From NCBI GenBank assembly GCA_016124455.1, contig WGNQ01000002.1, positions 1 through 64,000 on the forward strand: DNA of 64,000 nt, given 5' to 3'. Each line of letters opens with the position of its first letter. Within the stretch, counting starts at the first letter, position 1. This DNA is from Sideroxydans sp. (lineage in GTDB: Bacteria > Pseudomonadota > Gammaproteobacteria > Burkholderiales > Gallionellaceae). Below the pieces are notes generated by a model. That model was given only the letters and a program-made list of their open reading frames with translations, was not told the origin of the DNA and made no database searches. Positions 26,671-35,377 of this stretch are shown here, piece after piece. The position numbers and the translations under genes were made by a program.

Positions 26671-27594
26671 ATGGCAAGACCGAAATCCAGAACGGCGAAA
26701 TCCGGCAAGAAGACGCGGCCCATTGTCGTAAAAAGGATTACCAGGAAAACCACGTCATTGCGCAACAGCGGCACATGGAAGATTGCCTACGCCGATTTCG
26801 TGACCGCCATGATGGCTTTCTTCCTGCTCATGTGGCTGATCGGCAGCAGTTCCGCAAGCAGCTTGCGCGGGATTTCGGAATACTTCAAAACGCCGCTGAT
26901 GGTCGCGCTCATGGGCGGAAAAAGCACCAGTGATGTCGACAGCATCATCACCGGCGGCAGCAACAGCCCGACCGAGGGCGGCTATCAAGTCAAGAAGGGA
27001 GATATCCCGCCGACCAGAAATGACATGAAGGATGCCAAGATCAACCTGCAGCTCCAGGAAATCGCGCGCCTGCAGCACCTGAAACAACGCCTGGAGGATG
27101 CGATTGCAACCAAGCCGGCAATGCAAAAATTCAAGGATCAATTGCTGATCGACATCACCAACGAAGGTTTGCGCATCCAGATTCTGGACAAACAGAACCG
27201 CCCCATGTTCAATCTGGGGAGTACCACACTGCAGCCCTACACCATAGAAATCCTGCGCGAAATCGGTGCGGTGCTGAACGAGGTACCGAACAAGGTCAGT
27301 CTTTCGGGACATACCGATGCCACCCCATACCAGGGTGGCGCAGAAAATTACAGCAACTGGGATCTGTCGATAGGCCGCGCCAACGCATCCCGGCGAGAAC
27401 TGATCGCAGGCGGAATGGATCCAGCCAAGATCATGCGCGTCGTCGGCCTCGCGTCGTCGGCATTATTCGACCCTGAGAATCCGCTCAGCCCCAGCAACCG
27501 CCGCATCAGCATCATCGTCATGAATCGTGCGGCAGAACAATCCGCAGGCATGGAAGGCGACAGTCTCACCGTTGACAGCGATGCCGGCAGCTGA
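26671..27594 (+). CDS. motB: Flagellar stator protein MotB
   Basis: MotB anchors the stator to peptidoglycan and carries the ion-binding aspartate. The 307-residue protein has a basic cytoplasmic N-terminus (1-33) and one transmembrane helix with the channel aspartate D42 in YADFVTAMMAFFLLMWLIG. The plug region is followed by an OmpA-like peptidoglycan-binding domain (about 165-280) with SGHTDATPYQGG and a WDLSIGRANASRREL stretch. No motA lies next to it, which is unusual. The GEMM-I riboswitch upstream suggests cyclic di-GMP sets its level. Confidence 0.93.
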   Translation: MARPKSRTAKSGKKTRPIVVKRITRKTTSLRNSGTWKIAYADFVTAMMAFFLLMWLIGSSSASSLRGISEYFKTPLMVALMGGKSTSDVDSIITGGSNSPTEGGYQVKKGDIPPTRNDMKDAKINLQLQEIARLQHLKQRLEDAIATKPAMQKFKDQLLIDITNEGLRIQILDKQNRPMFNLGSTTLQPYTIEILREIGAVLNEVPNKVSLSGHTDATPYQGGAENYSNWDLSIGRANASRRELIAGGMDPAKIMRVVGLASSALFDPENPLSPSNRRISIIVMNRAAEQSAGMEGDSLTVDSDAGS

Positions 27595-27606
27595 CGCCGG
27601 CCACCA

Positions 27607-27927
27607 TCAGGCTTCTTCGTCGATATGCTCAGCCTGATCGGTTGAGCGTTGCGCGTGCCGGCGCCGATCCAGGCCGGCACGCAATTCGAGCAACATCGGC
27701 TGCTGCAGGACACGGCGGCAGTATGTCCGGCGTTCGCCCGCAACAACCGATGCCGCATGTCGCCGTTCCTCTGTCCCGGCACGCTCGCGCGTGCGCCGCT
27801 GAAATACCAGCGGCGGCACACTGCGCGGCTGCACGGGGCGCGCCGCCTCGACAGCATGCAATGGCCGCAGTTCGTATCGATCCATGCCGCCGATAACCGG
27901 CGGCGGCAGACTCGGCACATATTTCAT
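27607..27927 (-). CDS. Small conserved hypothetical protein
   Basis: 106 residues, MKYVPSLPPPVIGGMDRYELRPLHAV at the start and HIDEEA at the end, rich in Arg. There is no signal peptide or transmembrane segment. The pattern resembles small uncharacterised betaproteobacterial proteins with a proline-rich N-terminus and an ERRxYCRRV-type centre; no function is known to me. It is convergent with motB (12-bp gap) and divergent from the DUF1614 gene. AGGGAACG precedes the start. Confidence 0.55.
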   Translation of the reverse strand: MKYVPSLPPPVIGGMDRYELRPLHAVEAARPVQPRSVPPLVFQRRTRERAGTEERRHAASVVAGERRTYCRRVLQQPMLLELRAGLDRRRHAQRSTDQAEHIDEEA

Positions 27928-28058
27928 CGCATCGTTCCCTGACCGAATTGATTAACCACACTGCTACACCGTTGACCAGCCCGCCTGATCGCTTATCATG
28001 ATGGCGGGCACCGGCCCCATTTTGCGCCAGACCACCCGTCAGACTCAACAACCGGAGA

Positions 28059-28733
28059 ATGTCTCCATTTGCCATGCCTAAACTGCCGTTACGCATATTC
28101 TTTCTCGTCGCCGCGTTTACCTTCTTCGTGACGTTCATCCAGCTCGGCATGCTGACCATCGCACTCGACAAGCTCGGGCTATCTGCAAACTCGGCCTCTC
28201 TGCTGTTCATCACCATACTCGTCGGCAGCATGCTCAACCTGCCGTTATTCAGCATGAATGCCGGCCCGCCCAGGCCAACGGATGCCACGCCGCCAGCAGT
28301 CTCCGGATTGATCGAACAAGCGCCTTTTACCGGCAAGACGCAGATCCTGGTCAATGTCGGCGGCTGCGTGGTACCGGTCGCCTTCTGCATTTATCTGCTA
28401 AACCACAACCCGATCGACGATACGAGCTTGCTGCTCGGCATTACCACCGTCACAGCGCTGAGCTACTCGAGCAGCCGCCGCCTGCCCGGGATAGGTATCG
28501 GCATTCCGATCCTGCTGGCCCCTGTCGCCGCCGCGCTGATTGCCATCCTGCTCGACCCGGAACACGCCGCACCGCTGGCCTATGTCAGCGGCACGCTGGG
28601 TGTGTTGATCGGGGCCGATCTGCTGCACCTCAGGGAGATACGGGAAATGGGCGTTCCCCTCGCCTCCATTGGCGGGGCGGGCAGCTTCGACGGAATTTTC
28701 ATCACCGGCATCATAGCCGTTCTGCTTGCCTAG
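28059..28733 (+). CDS. DUF1614 family integral membrane protein
   Basis: 224 residues, mostly hydrophobic with about six membrane segments. Marks of the family are LVNVGGCVVPVAFCIYLL and the C-terminal VLIGADLLHLREI with GGAGSFDGIF. Function is unknown. The start is uncertain: ATG 28059 lies only two bases after GGAGA, and ATG 28074 has the same motif 16 bases away. It precedes the V-type ATPase operon by 86 bp on the same strand. Confidence 0.7.
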   Translation: MSPFAMPKLPLRIFFLVAAFTFFVTFIQLGMLTIALDKLGLSANSASLLFITILVGSMLNLPLFSMNAGPPRPTDATPPAVSGLIEQAPFTGKTQILVNVGGCVVPVAFCIYLLNHNPIDDTSLLLGITTVTALSYSSSRRLPGIGIGIPILLAPVAAALIAILLDPEHAAPLAYVSGTLGVLIGADLLHLREIREMGVPLASIGGAGSFDGIFITGIIAVLLA

Positions 28734-28774
28734 CAAATCTGGTCTCAGTTGCGATCAGGATGTATCATCACAGA

Positions 28775-28790
28775 CAGATGCCGGCATCTG
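28775..28790. promoter_or_regulatory. Perfect 16-bp palindrome upstream of the V-type ATPase operon
   Basis: CAGATGCCGGCATCTG is its own reverse complement. It lies 7 bp past a -10-like TATCAT (28763-28768) and 29 bp before the first ATPase start codon, so it could be a repressor site or a short leader hairpin. No partner regulator is visible nearby. Confidence 0.5.
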
Positions 28791-28819
28791 CTTGCGCCAA
28801 CTGTAATCAGGGAGAACGC

Positions 28820-29149
28820 ATGGTCGATGAATCACTCAAGCGCTTATTGGACGCCGAGGCCAAGGCCGAACTCATCATCTCCAGCGCAGATACCGAGCGG
28901 CAACAGGCCATCGAGCAGGCGCGGCATGATGCCCATGAAGCAGAACAGCAGCATGCTGTGCGGGTCAGCGAAATTCACGCCTCATTTCTGGCGCAGGCGG
29001 AACAGCGCGCAAAACAAACCATCGCCGAATTGAAACGGCGGTACAGCGAACGCTCGGCGGCGCTGCAGCGCACCGCGGAACAGCGCCGGCAGCAGTCGCT
29101 TGCTACAGCCATTGCCCTGCTGACCAGCCCGGAACAACCAGAACCATGA
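28820..29149 (+). CDS. V/A-type ATPase peripheral stalk subunit G/H
   Basis: 109 residues from ATG 28820 (ribosome site GGGAG), almost all charged coiled coil (DAEAKAELIISSADTERQQAIEQARHDA), as for the subunit that pairs with E to form the peripheral stalk. The in-frame ATG at 28760 would add 20 residues without family character. First gene of the ATPase operon; the stop overlaps the next start (ATGA). Confidence 0.8.
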   Translation: MVDESLKRLLDAEAKAELIISSADTERQQAIEQARHDAHEAEQQHAVRVSEIHASFLAQAEQRAKQTIAELKRRYSERSAALQRTAEQRRQQSLATAIALLTSPEQPEP

Positions 29150-30204
29150 GCACGGCTGAGCACGCCTACCTGCATGCACGTGTCAGCCTGTTCGCCGGCA
29201 AACTGCTCAATCTCGAACAGACCCAGACACTGATCGACCGCTCCGGCACCAACAGCCTCGTACCACAGGAAAACACCATGCCGGATACCGGCAGCGGCGC
29301 TGTTGCGGCCCAATACGCGGGCGACCTCGACCAGAATAACGTCACCATCCTGCTCAAGGAACTTGCCGTGCTGATCCGCCCGTTGTCCGGCACGTCACGC
29401 GACCTGCTCGGCTATTGGGCGCACCGTTTTGAGCTCAGCAATCTCAAGGCGATCATCCGCGGCAAGATGGCCGGGCAGCCACAGCGCGTGATTGAACAAC
29501 AATTGCTGGATATGGGCAGCTTCACCCGCCTGCCCACTGCGGAATTAATGCAAAGCGACAGCCCGGCGGAACTGCTGCGCCGACTGGAACAAACCCCCTA
29601 CGCCGACATCGCCCGCCAGGCGCGCCACCTGCTGGAACGCGGAGAAGCACTGTTCGCCCTCGATGCCGCCATCGACCGGCGCTATTACGCCGGCCTGTCG
29701 CGACGTGGCATCGATATCGGCAACAGCGCGGGCCAGTTGCTGCGCGCCATCATCGGCAGCATCATCGACCGCGTCAACCTGGTATGGCTGCTGCGTTATC
29801 GTTTCGCCTACAGCCTGCCGCCGGCCCAGGCCTATTACCTGCTGATTCCCTCCAGCCAGCGCCTGAACGGGCAACAGCTGCAACAACTGGCGCAGAGCGC
29901 CAGCTTCGAGGAAGCCATCGCCCATTTGCCCGCCCCCTATGACAGGTTGCTGGCCGGCGTGCGCAACAACACTGAAGCGACGTTGCGCCTGGAATTCGAA
30001 ACCTGGCGTATCGCCAGCAACGCGCTGCGCCACAGTTCGTTCAATGTGGCGCGCGCGCTGGCTTACATGGTGTTGCGCGAACGCGATCTGCGGCGGCTGC
30101 GTGCCATCATCCGCGGGCGCAACCTGCAAGTGCCGCCCGACATGATCCGCGCCGCGCTGGGCCTGCCACTGGCAGCAGGTGCCGAAACCGGACTGGCGGG
30201 GTAA
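29146..30204 (+). CDS. ntpC: V/A-type ATPase subunit C (V0 d / AC39)
   Basis: 352 residues of the AC39 family that links the rotating shaft to the membrane ring. Features include EHAYLHARVSLFAGKLL at the N-terminus, repeated helical segments with LLGYWAHRFELSNLKAIIRGK and the closing LRDLRRLRAIIRGRNLQVP-type segment, a near repeat of the first. It overlaps the upstream stalk gene by 4 bp and ends 4 bp before the subunit I start. Confidence 0.85.
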   Translation: MSTAEHAYLHARVSLFAGKLLNLEQTQTLIDRSGTNSLVPQENTMPDTGSGAVAAQYAGDLDQNNVTILLKELAVLIRPLSGTSRDLLGYWAHRFELSNLKAIIRGKMAGQPQRVIEQQLLDMGSFTRLPTAELMQSDSPAELLRRLEQTPYADIARQARHLLERGEALFALDAAIDRRYYAGLSRRGIDIGNSAGQLLRAIIGSIIDRVNLVWLLRYRFAYSLPPAQAYYLLIPSSQRLNGQQLQQLAQSASFEEAIAHLPAPYDRLLAGVRNNTEATLRLEFETWRIASNALRHSSFNVARALAYMVLRERDLRRLRAIIRGRNLQVPPDMIRAALGLPLAAGAETGLAG

Positions 30205-30208
30205 CGCA

Positions 30209-32125
30209 ATGTTCAAACCCTTGCCCATGCTGCGCATCGACCTCAGCCTGCTCAAGGATGATGCCCCGCAAGCGGCATTGCTGCTCGCGAATTTCGGCAG
30301 CTTTGCGCCTGAAATCACCGAAATCATTCCCGACCAGCTGCCTGAGATGCCCGGTGAAAACTACCGCCAGGCCTACAACGAAAACAAATCGCGTCTCGAC
30401 AAGATACTCGATCATTTTGAAATCGCCGTACCGGAAGTAATCAGCGAACCGATGCAGCCGGTAAGCCTGGAACAGCTGAACGAACTCGGCGCCTGGCTGA
30501 AACAGGTATGGCAGCAGGCATCCAACAATCAGGAACGGATGCGCAAGCTGCGCGAAGATCGCCAGCATGCCGGGCAATTGCTGCGGGCACTGGACCAGTT
30601 CATGGACCTCAATGTCGACCTGACCCGGCTACAGAAAAAAAGTGCATTGCTCGATGTCCGCGTCGGCACGTTGCCGCTGGCCAACATCCAGCGATTCGAG
30701 GAAGCACTCGGCCTCGCCGGCTATGTCGCCATCCGCTTTTTCAGCAGCGCCGAACTGATCCACCTGATCATCGCGGGCGCCACCGGACAATCGGGCGAAA
30801 TCGAACGCGTGCTGCAAGCCGCAGGCTGGCGCTCCACCGATATCCCCGCCGAATTCCATGGCCGTCCCGATGAAGTTCGCCAGGAACTGGGTGAACGCAT
30901 GGCCAGCCTTGACGAAGAATATTCCGAGGCAGACAAGCAACGCCGCGCGCAGGCTGCGCTGCCGGATTTCCACGCACGCCTGATAGACGCCGCCCACACC
31001 ATGGCACGTGCCGCACCCTATGCCGAACTGGCGACGCTGATGCGCGGCCGCGGCGAATTGATCACGGTCAGCGGCTGGGTGCCCGGCAACGAGCTGTCGC
31101 ATCTGGAACAAATGTTGCAGCAAAGCCTGGGCGATCATTTCGTACTGCGCGCACGCGAACCGCATGACGACGAACGTTTGCTGGTGCCCTCATTGATCAG
31201 CCATCAGCGTTGGCTGCGCCCATTCTCCAGTCTGGTGCTGAACTACGGCGTACCGCGCTATGGCGAAGTTGACCCCACCATTCTGTTCGCCATTTCCTTC
31301 GTACTGATGTTCGGCATGATGTTCGGCGACCTCGGCCAGGGCGCGGTCATCGCCCTCGCCGGCCTGCTGTTGCGCAAACGCGTTGGCCACTACACCTCGC
31401 TGGTGGTGATGATTGGCATCAGTTCGTCACTGTTCGGCCTGCTCTACGGCAGCGTATTCGGTTACGAGCATCTGGTTCCGGCGCTGTGGATGCCGCCGCT
31501 GTCCGACCCGATGCTGATGCTGGGTGTGGCGCTGGGCTGGGGCGTCGGTTTCATCCTGTTGTCTACCTTGCTGACCATCCACAACCGCCTCGCCGACGGC
31601 CGCATGCGCGATGCATTGCTGGACAGTCATGGCGCTGCCGGCTTGCTGCTTTATCTCGGGTTGCTGGCAGGCGCCTGGCGCCTGGGTACCACCGGCCAGC
31701 TGGGCATCGCCATCCCGCTGCTGGTATGCGCGGCACTTGCCGCCATCTTCAGTCATGCCTGGCGGAGAAACAGCAGCAGCGCCCTGGGTGAAAGAGTACT
31801 GATCGTCCTGGTGGAAGGATTCGAGGCCATCATGGCCTATATCTCCAATACCCTGTCCTTCCTGCGGCTTGCCGCGTTCAGCCTCAACCACGTGGCGCTG
31901 GCCATCGCCATTTTCACGGTAGGCAACATGCTGCACAGTACGGGATACTGGCTGACCGTGGTGCTGGGCAATATTTTCATGCTGGTACTGGAAGGCGCAA
32001 TCGTCGCCATCCAGGCATTGCGTCTGGAATACTATGAAGGATTTTCCCGCTTCTTCGGCGGTGACGGGAAACCCTTCCGCCCGCTCACGCTGAGTGGCAA
32101 ACGCAAGCTGGCTTTGCAGCATTGA
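30209..32125 (+). CDS. ntpI: V/A-type ATPase subunit I (a subunit)
   Basis: 638 residues forming the membrane stator with the ion half-channels. The N-terminal about 310 residues are soluble with helical segments; the C-terminal half has about eight membrane segments including GEVDPTILFAISFVLMFGMMFGDLGQG, the family signature, and FLRLAAFSLNHVALAIAIF. ATG 30209 is used because the family alignment begins MFKPLPMLRIDL. It follows subunit C and precedes the proteolipid by 27 bp. Confidence 0.93.
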   Translation: MFKPLPMLRIDLSLLKDDAPQAALLLANFGSFAPEITEIIPDQLPEMPGENYRQAYNENKSRLDKILDHFEIAVPEVISEPMQPVSLEQLNELGAWLKQVWQQASNNQERMRKLREDRQHAGQLLRALDQFMDLNVDLTRLQKKSALLDVRVGTLPLANIQRFEEALGLAGYVAIRFFSSAELIHLIIAGATGQSGEIERVLQAAGWRSTDIPAEFHGRPDEVRQELGERMASLDEEYSEADKQRRAQAALPDFHARLIDAAHTMARAAPYAELATLMRGRGELITVSGWVPGNELSHLEQMLQQSLGDHFVLRAREPHDDERLLVPSLISHQRWLRPFSSLVLNYGVPRYGEVDPTILFAISFVLMFGMMFGDLGQGAVIALAGLLLRKRVGHYTSLVVMIGISSSLFGLLYGSVFGYEHLVPALWMPPLSDPMLMLGVALGWGVGFILLSTLLTIHNRLADGRMRDALLDSHGAAGLLLYLGLLAGAWRLGTTGQLGIAIPLLVCAALAAIFSHAWRRNSSSALGERVLIVLVEGFEAIMAYISNTLSFLRLAAFSLNHVALAIAIFTVGNMLHSTGYWLTVVLGNIFMLVLEGAIVAIQALRLEYYEGFSRFFGGDGKPFRPLTLSGKRKLALQH

Positions 32126-32152
32126 TGAATCATTAACAGAAAAGGAGCAATC

Positions 32153-32599
32153 ATGAACTGGCTCATCGCGATAATCGGACTGACTCTGCTTGGCACCCTC
32201 GGGCTCGGCGCTTACCTTGAATTCCGCCCGTTAACAGACGGTGCACGCGCGCAGCGCTGGTGGAAAGGTACGCTGGCCGGCAACCTGCTGGTCTTCGCCG
32301 TCGCCAGCCTCAGCCTGCTGATGCTGGGCATCGATAACGCACTGGCACAACAGGCTGCCGCCGCACATGGCGAAATTTCCACCGGTCTCGGTCTGGCGCT
32401 GCTCGGCGCCGGCCTGCCGACCGGTCTCGCGGCATTCGGCGCCGGACTGGCCGTAGGCCCGGTCGGCGCCGCATCGCTTGCCATCATCTCGGAAAAACCA
32501 GAAATGTTCGGCCGCACGCTGATCTATCTCGGGCTCGCCGAAGGGATCGCCATCTACGGCTTGGTGGTCACTATCCTGCTGCTCGGGAAAATCGCATGA
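32153..32599 (+). CDS. ntpK: V/A-type ATPase proteolipid subunit K (c ring)
   Basis: 148 residues with four hydrophobic helices (about 1-22, 43-60, 77-103, 121-146), a tandem double-hairpin proteolipid. Only helix 4 carries the ion-binding carboxylate (E130 in GLAEGIAIYGL). The helix usually bearing polar sodium ligands reads GAGLPTGLAAFGAG, lacking the Thr/Gln/Tyr set of the Enterococcus sodium ring, which hints at proton coupling. A GGAG ribosome site precedes the ATG. It overlaps subunit F by 4 bp. Confidence 0.9.
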   Translation: MNWLIAIIGLTLLGTLGLGAYLEFRPLTDGARAQRWWKGTLAGNLLVFAVASLSLLMLGIDNALAQQAAAAHGEISTGLGLALLGAGLPTGLAAFGAGLAVGPVGAASLAIISEKPEMFGRTLIYLGLAEGIAIYGLVVTILLLGKIA

Positions 32600-32955
32600 A
32601 TGCGGAACAGGCACAGGCCAGTCTCGTCGCGCCGGCGCGCATGATCGCGCTGGGCAGTGCCGCACTGATGGAGGGGTTTGAGCTGATCGGCTTCGAAACC
32701 TATCCTGAACCGACAGCGGAAACACTGGAAAACGTGTTCCGGGAATTACTGCACCGGCAACAGGCCGCACTGGTGGTGATCGAGCAGAGCCTGGCGCAAA
32801 ATCCCGGCCACCACCTGATGCGCGCGCAGCGCGAAGGCGGCCGCATCATCATTACCGAGATTCCAGAAATCCATATGTCCGGCGGCTACCATTCGCGTGT
32901 GGAAACCCTGGTACAGAGCATATTGGGCGCAGCTGCCCTTGAGGTCGAAGAATGA
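32596..32955 (+). CDS. V/A-type ATPase subunit F
   Basis: 119 residues of the small central-shaft subunit: ARMIALGSAALMEGFELIGFETYPE, then the family pattern for a Rossmann-like fold (ALVVIEQSLA) and IITEIPEIH. It overlaps both neighbours by 4 bp (ATGA), indicating coupled translation. Confidence 0.85.
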   Translation: MNAEQAQASLVAPARMIALGSAALMEGFELIGFETYPEPTAETLENVFRELLHRQQAALVVIEQSLAQNPGHHLMRAQREGGRIIITEIPEIHMSGGYHSRVETLVQSILGAAALEVEE

Positions 32956-33587
32956 GCGATACCCAACAGATTGGCGGACTGGAATCAGCGCTGCTCGCAC
33001 GCGCGGAAAAACTCGCTGCAGAATATCGAGCCAATGGCCAGCAACTGCGCCAGCAGATACTGGCCGAGACCAACCAGCGCCTGCGCATCGAGGAAGAACG
33101 CGAAGTGCTGGCGGCCAAGGCGCATGCCGAACGCATTTACCAGCAACGCGTGCAGGCGGAAGAGCTCAACCTGCGCGGCGAACTCGACCGCATGCGCTGG
33201 GAGCAGGTTAAAAGCGTGCTCGACGGCCTGCCCGCGCGCCTGTCCGCACTGGTCGACGAGACGCAATATTTTCCGCTGCTGCTGTCCTGGCTGAGCGAAG
33301 CTGCTCAGGCCATAGAACGCGATGAACTGATCGTGCAGGTCAATCCGCACGACCTGCCGCAACTGCGCCGCGACTGGGAAAATTACGCACGGCAGGCAGC
33401 GCCGGGCAAGCAACTGCAACTGTCGACACAAACCATAGCCAGTATCGGTGGCGTACTGGTCAGCAGCACGGATGGCAACATCCGTTTCGACAACACTTTC
33501 GAGGGGCGCATGGAAAAACTGGACGAAATGCTGCAGCGCGCCATTGCCGACCAGATGCTTCCCGGCAAGGAGGCGCAAGTTGGGTAA
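32952..33587 (+). CDS. ntpE: V/A-type ATPase subunit E
   Basis: 211 residues: an N-terminal long coiled coil (about 10-85, RAEKLAAEYRANGQQLRQQI) and a C-terminal globular domain ending with GGVLVSSTDGNIRFDNTFEGRMEKL, the diagnostic E-subunit segment. It forms the peripheral stalk with G/H. The stop overlaps the subunit A start by 8 bp. Confidence 0.9.
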   Translation: MSDTQQIGGLESALLARAEKLAAEYRANGQQLRQQILAETNQRLRIEEEREVLAAKAHAERIYQQRVQAEELNLRGELDRMRWEQVKSVLDGLPARLSALVDETQYFPLLLSWLSEAAQAIERDELIVQVNPHDLPQLRRDWENYARQAAPGKQLQLSTQTIASIGGVLVSSTDGNIRFDNTFEGRMEKLDEMLQRAIADQMLPGKEAQVG

Positions 33588-35364
33588 GGTCGTCGAAGTC
33601 AACGGGCCGCTGGTTACCATCGAACTCGCCGGTGTGCCGACCGGCGAACAGGTCAGGATCGGCACGCTGAACCTGATGGGCGAAGTCATCGCCCGCCATG
33701 GCGAACACGCACTGGTGCAGATGTATGAACCCACCGAATCGCTGCGTCCCGGCGAACCGGTGGTGGCACTCGGCCATCCGTTGTCGGTCGAACTCGGCCC
33801 CGGGCTGTTGGGGGGCATATTCGACGGCGTACAGCGCCCGTTGCTGGAGCATGCCAGACAACATGGCGATTACGTGCCGCGCGGCGTGCACATCCCGCCG
33901 CTGGATCGCAACAAACTATGGCATTTCGAGCCTCATCCCGGCCTGGACAGCGGCACACGCATCGAAGATGGCGCCGTGCTCGGCACCGTGCAGGAAACGC
34001 CGACCATCGCCCACCGTATCCTGGTGCCGCCCGGCATGGGCGGTGAATTGCTGGACATCATTTCCGCCGGCGATGTCACGGTGGACACGGTTGTGGCACA
34101 CGTCAAAAACAGGCACGGTGAAATACAGGAGCTCAAGTTGTTCCACCGCTGGCCGGTACGCAGCCCACGCCCCTACCGCCAGCGTGATGATGCAGTTGCG
34201 CCGCTGCTCACCGGGCAGCGCATCCTCGACACCTTCTTCCCGCTGGTGAAAGGCGGACGCGCCGCAGTACCCGGCCCGTTCGGCGCAGGCAAAACCATCG
34301 TGCAGCAACAAATTGCGCGCTGGGCCGATGCCGATATCGTGATCTACGTCGGCTGCGGCGAACGCGGCAACGAACTGGTCGACATCCTGGAAAGCTTCCC
34401 GAAACTCACCGACCCCAATACCGGGCGCTCACTGATGGAACGCACGCTGCTGGTGGCCAACACCTCGAACATGCCGGTGGTCGCGCGCGAGGCATCGATC
34501 TACGTCGGTGCCACGCTGGCCGAGTATTACCGCGACCAGGGCTACGATGTGGTGATGGTCGCCGATTCCACCAGCCGCTGGGCCGAAGCATTGCGCGAGG
34601 TGGCTGGCCGCCTCGGACAGATGCCGGTGGAGGAAGGCTATCCGGCCTATCTCGCTTCGCGCCTGGCAGCGTTCTACGAACGCGCCGGACGAGTCACCAC
34701 CCTGTCCGGCGACAGCGGCTCGATCACGCTGATCGGTGCAGTATCGCCACCCGGTGGTGACTTTTCCGAGCCTGTCACCAGCCATACCAAGGAAATCGTA
34801 AAAACCTTCTGGGCACTGTCCAAGGAACTGGCCGATGCCCGGCATTATCCCGCGGTGGACTGGGTAGAAAGCTTCTCCGGCTATGTCGCGAGCTGCAGCG
34901 GCTGGTGGGCGGAGCATGTCGACCCGCGCTGGGAAGCGCATCGCGCCACCGCACTCGGCATCCTGTCGCAGGCCGATGAACTGGCGCGGATTGTGAACCT
35001 GGTCGGACCGGAAGCGCTGTCGCCACAGCAGCGCTGGGCGCTGCAGGGTGTAGCGCTGTTCAAGGAAGGCGTATTACAGCAGAGCGCGCTTGATCCGGTG
35101 GACAGTTATTGCTCGCCGCAGAAACAATTCGCCCTGCTCGACCAGATGCTGGCAATTTACCAGCGGGGACTGAAAATGCTGGATCAGGGCGTGCCGGTGC
35201 AGGAACTGCTGCGCCTGCCGCTGCTGGCCCAGGCACAGCGCCTGAAGGGCAGCTACGGCAACGACCAGCTGGATGGGCTGCGCGAATTCGCGACCCAGGC
35301 CGAGAGCGAATTCAACCGGGTGTCCGACGAATACGCGCAACATGGAAAGGCATCCACCACATGA
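33580..35364 (+). CDS. ntpA: V/A-type ATPase catalytic subunit A
   Basis: 594 residues from TTG 33580, which has a strong AAGGAGG site 8 bases upstream; the frame is open further left but that part is out-of-frame subunit E. The catalytic P-loop is GPFGAGKT (232-239), followed by VYVGCGERGNELVDIL-type sequence, and DSTSRWAEALREV later. The non-homologous region of A subunits (about 115-185, PHPGLDSGTRIEDGAVLG) is present, separating it from F-type beta. It hydrolyses or makes ATP in the A3B3 head. Confidence 0.96.
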   Translation: MGKVVEVNGPLVTIELAGVPTGEQVRIGTLNLMGEVIARHGEHALVQMYEPTESLRPGEPVVALGHPLSVELGPGLLGGIFDGVQRPLLEHARQHGDYVPRGVHIPPLDRNKLWHFEPHPGLDSGTRIEDGAVLGTVQETPTIAHRILVPPGMGGELLDIISAGDVTVDTVVAHVKNRHGEIQELKLFHRWPVRSPRPYRQRDDAVAPLLTGQRILDTFFPLVKGGRAAVPGPFGAGKTIVQQQIARWADADIVIYVGCGERGNELVDILESFPKLTDPNTGRSLMERTLLVANTSNMPVVAREASIYVGATLAEYYRDQGYDVVMVADSTSRWAEALREVAGRLGQMPVEEGYPAYLASRLAAFYERAGRVTTLSGDSGSITLIGAVSPPGGDFSEPVTSHTKEIVKTFWALSKELADARHYPAVDWVESFSGYVASCSGWWAEHVDPRWEAHRATALGILSQADELARIVNLVGPEALSPQQRWALQGVALFKEGVLQQSALDPVDSYCSPQKQFALLDQMLAIYQRGLKMLDQGVPVQELLRLPLLAQAQRLKGSYGNDQLDGLREFATQAESEFNRVSDEYAQHGKASTT

Positions 35365-35377
35365 ATGGAGCAAACAA

